From assembly GCF_003952185.1 (NCBI RefSeq), contig NZ_RXFS01000001.1:248001-312000 (forward strand): 64,000 nucleotides of DNA. The letters are read 5' to 3'. The stretch is from Variovorax sp. 679 (lineage in GTDB: Bacteria; Pseudomonadota; Gammaproteobacteria; Burkholderiales; Burkholderiaceae_C). Under the pieces are notes generated by a model. The model was not told where the DNA came from, searched no databases, and was given only the letters and a program-made list of their open reading frames with translations. A program made the position numbers and the translations under genes. Numbering within the stretch: position 1 is the stretch's first letter; the number at the start of each line of letters is the position of its first letter. Of this stretch, positions 63,500-64,000 are shown piece by piece.

Positions 63500-64000
63500 T
63501 CAGTGGCTCCCTTCGGTGGCACGCGCGACGGGTGCGGTAATGGGCGTGCTCGCCTGCAAGGAGGCGGTGGTCATGGAGGCTGCCTTCGCAGCCGCCTTGC
63601 GCTTGATGCGGTAGGCAATGAGCGTGTCGCAGGCCAGCAGCGTGAACAGCAGCAGCCCCTGGAACACGCCGGTGAGCGACTTGGGCAGGCCGAGCCGCGA
63701 CTGCGCCAGCTCGCCACCGATGTAGAACATGCTCATCAGGATGGCCGAGAAGATCATGCCCACCGGATGCAGCCGACCGACGAAGGCCACGATGATGGCT
63801 GCGAAGCCGTAGCCCGCCGGCACGTAGGGCGTGAGCTGCCCGAGCGGCCCGGCCACTTCGAGCGCGCCGGCCAGGCCGGCAGCAGCGCCCGAGGTCAGCA
63901 GCGCGACCCACACCGCGCGCCGCGCCGAAAAGCCGGCATAGCGCGAGGCCGCCGGTGCCAGCCCGCCGACCTGCTGCGCGAAGCCCGCGCGCGTGCGGAA
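63500..64000 (-). CDS. ABC transporter permease, partial (5' end outside the window)
   Basis: The C-terminal part of a second permease: at least 166 residues in the window, with the reading frame still open at the edge (FAQQVGGLAPAASRYAGFSARRAVWVALLTSG). Several hydrophobic segments and the family loop PYVPAGYGFAAIIVAFVGRLHPVG are visible. The C-terminal tail after the last helix (KRKAAAKAASMTTASLQAS...) is a soluble Ala/Thr-rich stretch. With the neighbouring permease and BMP lipoprotein it forms a nucleoside/purine ABC importer; the ATPase gene is probably beyond the window edge. Confidence 0.88.
   Translation of the reverse strand, partial: FRTRAGFAQQVGGLAPAASRYAGFSARRAVWVALLTSGAAAGLAGALEVAGPLGQLTPYVPAGYGFAAIIVAFVGRLHPVGMIFSAILMSMFYIGGELAQSRLGLPKSLTGVFQGLLLFTLLACDTLIAYRIKRKAAAKAASMTTASLQASTPITAPVARATEGSH

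Overview
The window looks like chromosome from a high-GC betaproteobacterium of the family Comamonadaceae, most likely Variovorax or a close relative. This rests on very high GC in all codon positions, many twin-arginine-exported solute-binding proteins, BMP-type purine transport proteins, Comamonadaceae-style metabolic islands, and a TOMM kinase/cyclase gene of the kind known from Burkholderia, Acidovorax and Delftia. It is inference from protein resemblance, not from a marker gene. No rRNA, tRNA, CRISPR array, insertion sequence or prophage was recognised.

Left part (1-8.5 kb). A six-gene minus-strand run reads CNNM/CorC-type membrane protein, zinc-ribbon pseudokinase, von Willebrand A protein, a divergent adenylosuccinate-synthetase paralogue, a small membrane protein and a GrpB-family protein. 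The middle three look like one functional cassette of unknown purpose. apaH, a GNAT acetyltransferase and an AraC regulator follow.

Organosulfur island (8.5-18.8 kb). An FAH-family hydrolase, four Tat-exported SsuA/TauA-type binding proteins, a class II aldolase, an SsuD-like flavin monooxygenase, an SfnB/DszC-like flavoprotein, a cysteine-dioxygenase-like cupin and a four-domain rhodanese are arranged as two divergent operons meeting near 14.3 kb. No ABC permease or ATPase accompanies the four binding proteins.

Housekeeping and purine genes (19-32 kb): RhlE helicase, YpfJ-type metalloprotease, dCTP deaminase, guanine deaminase, an NHL/SMP-30 propeller protein, two short-chain dehydrogenases, LysR and GlxA-type regulators, a BMP-family binding protein whose leader holds a terminator hairpin directly before its ribosome-binding site, and an MdtG-like exporter.

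Middle (32-48 kb): two tandem, clearly duplicated lipoprotein Ntn-hydrolase acylases (AHL-acylase/penicillin-acylase family), AraC and LysR regulators, an MFS permease, an adenosine/adenine deaminase, an IclR regulator divergent from a polar amino-acid-type ABC operon ending in an FAD-dependent amine oxidase, an NTF2-like protein and a DUF4832 lipoprotein.

TOMM island (49-61 kb), the most interesting part. A minus-strand operon encodes a 1346-aa kinase/cyclase/AAA fusion, a 260-aa two-repeat TOMM precursor with a single, C-terminal cysteine, a TcmP/LCM-type methyltransferase, a fused docking/YcaO cyclodehydratase, an FHA-winged-helix protein and two uncharacterised proteins. A BaeRS-like two-component system converges on it. 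The proposed logic is a ribosomally made, azol(in)e-modified product under Ser/Thr phospho-signalling control.

Right edge (61-64 kb): a second BMP-family lipoprotein and two permease genes (the last cut by the window end) form a nucleoside/purine ABC importer. A roughly 100-bp dispersed repeat occurs four times, always starting a few bases after a stop codon and in the same orientation relative to that gene.
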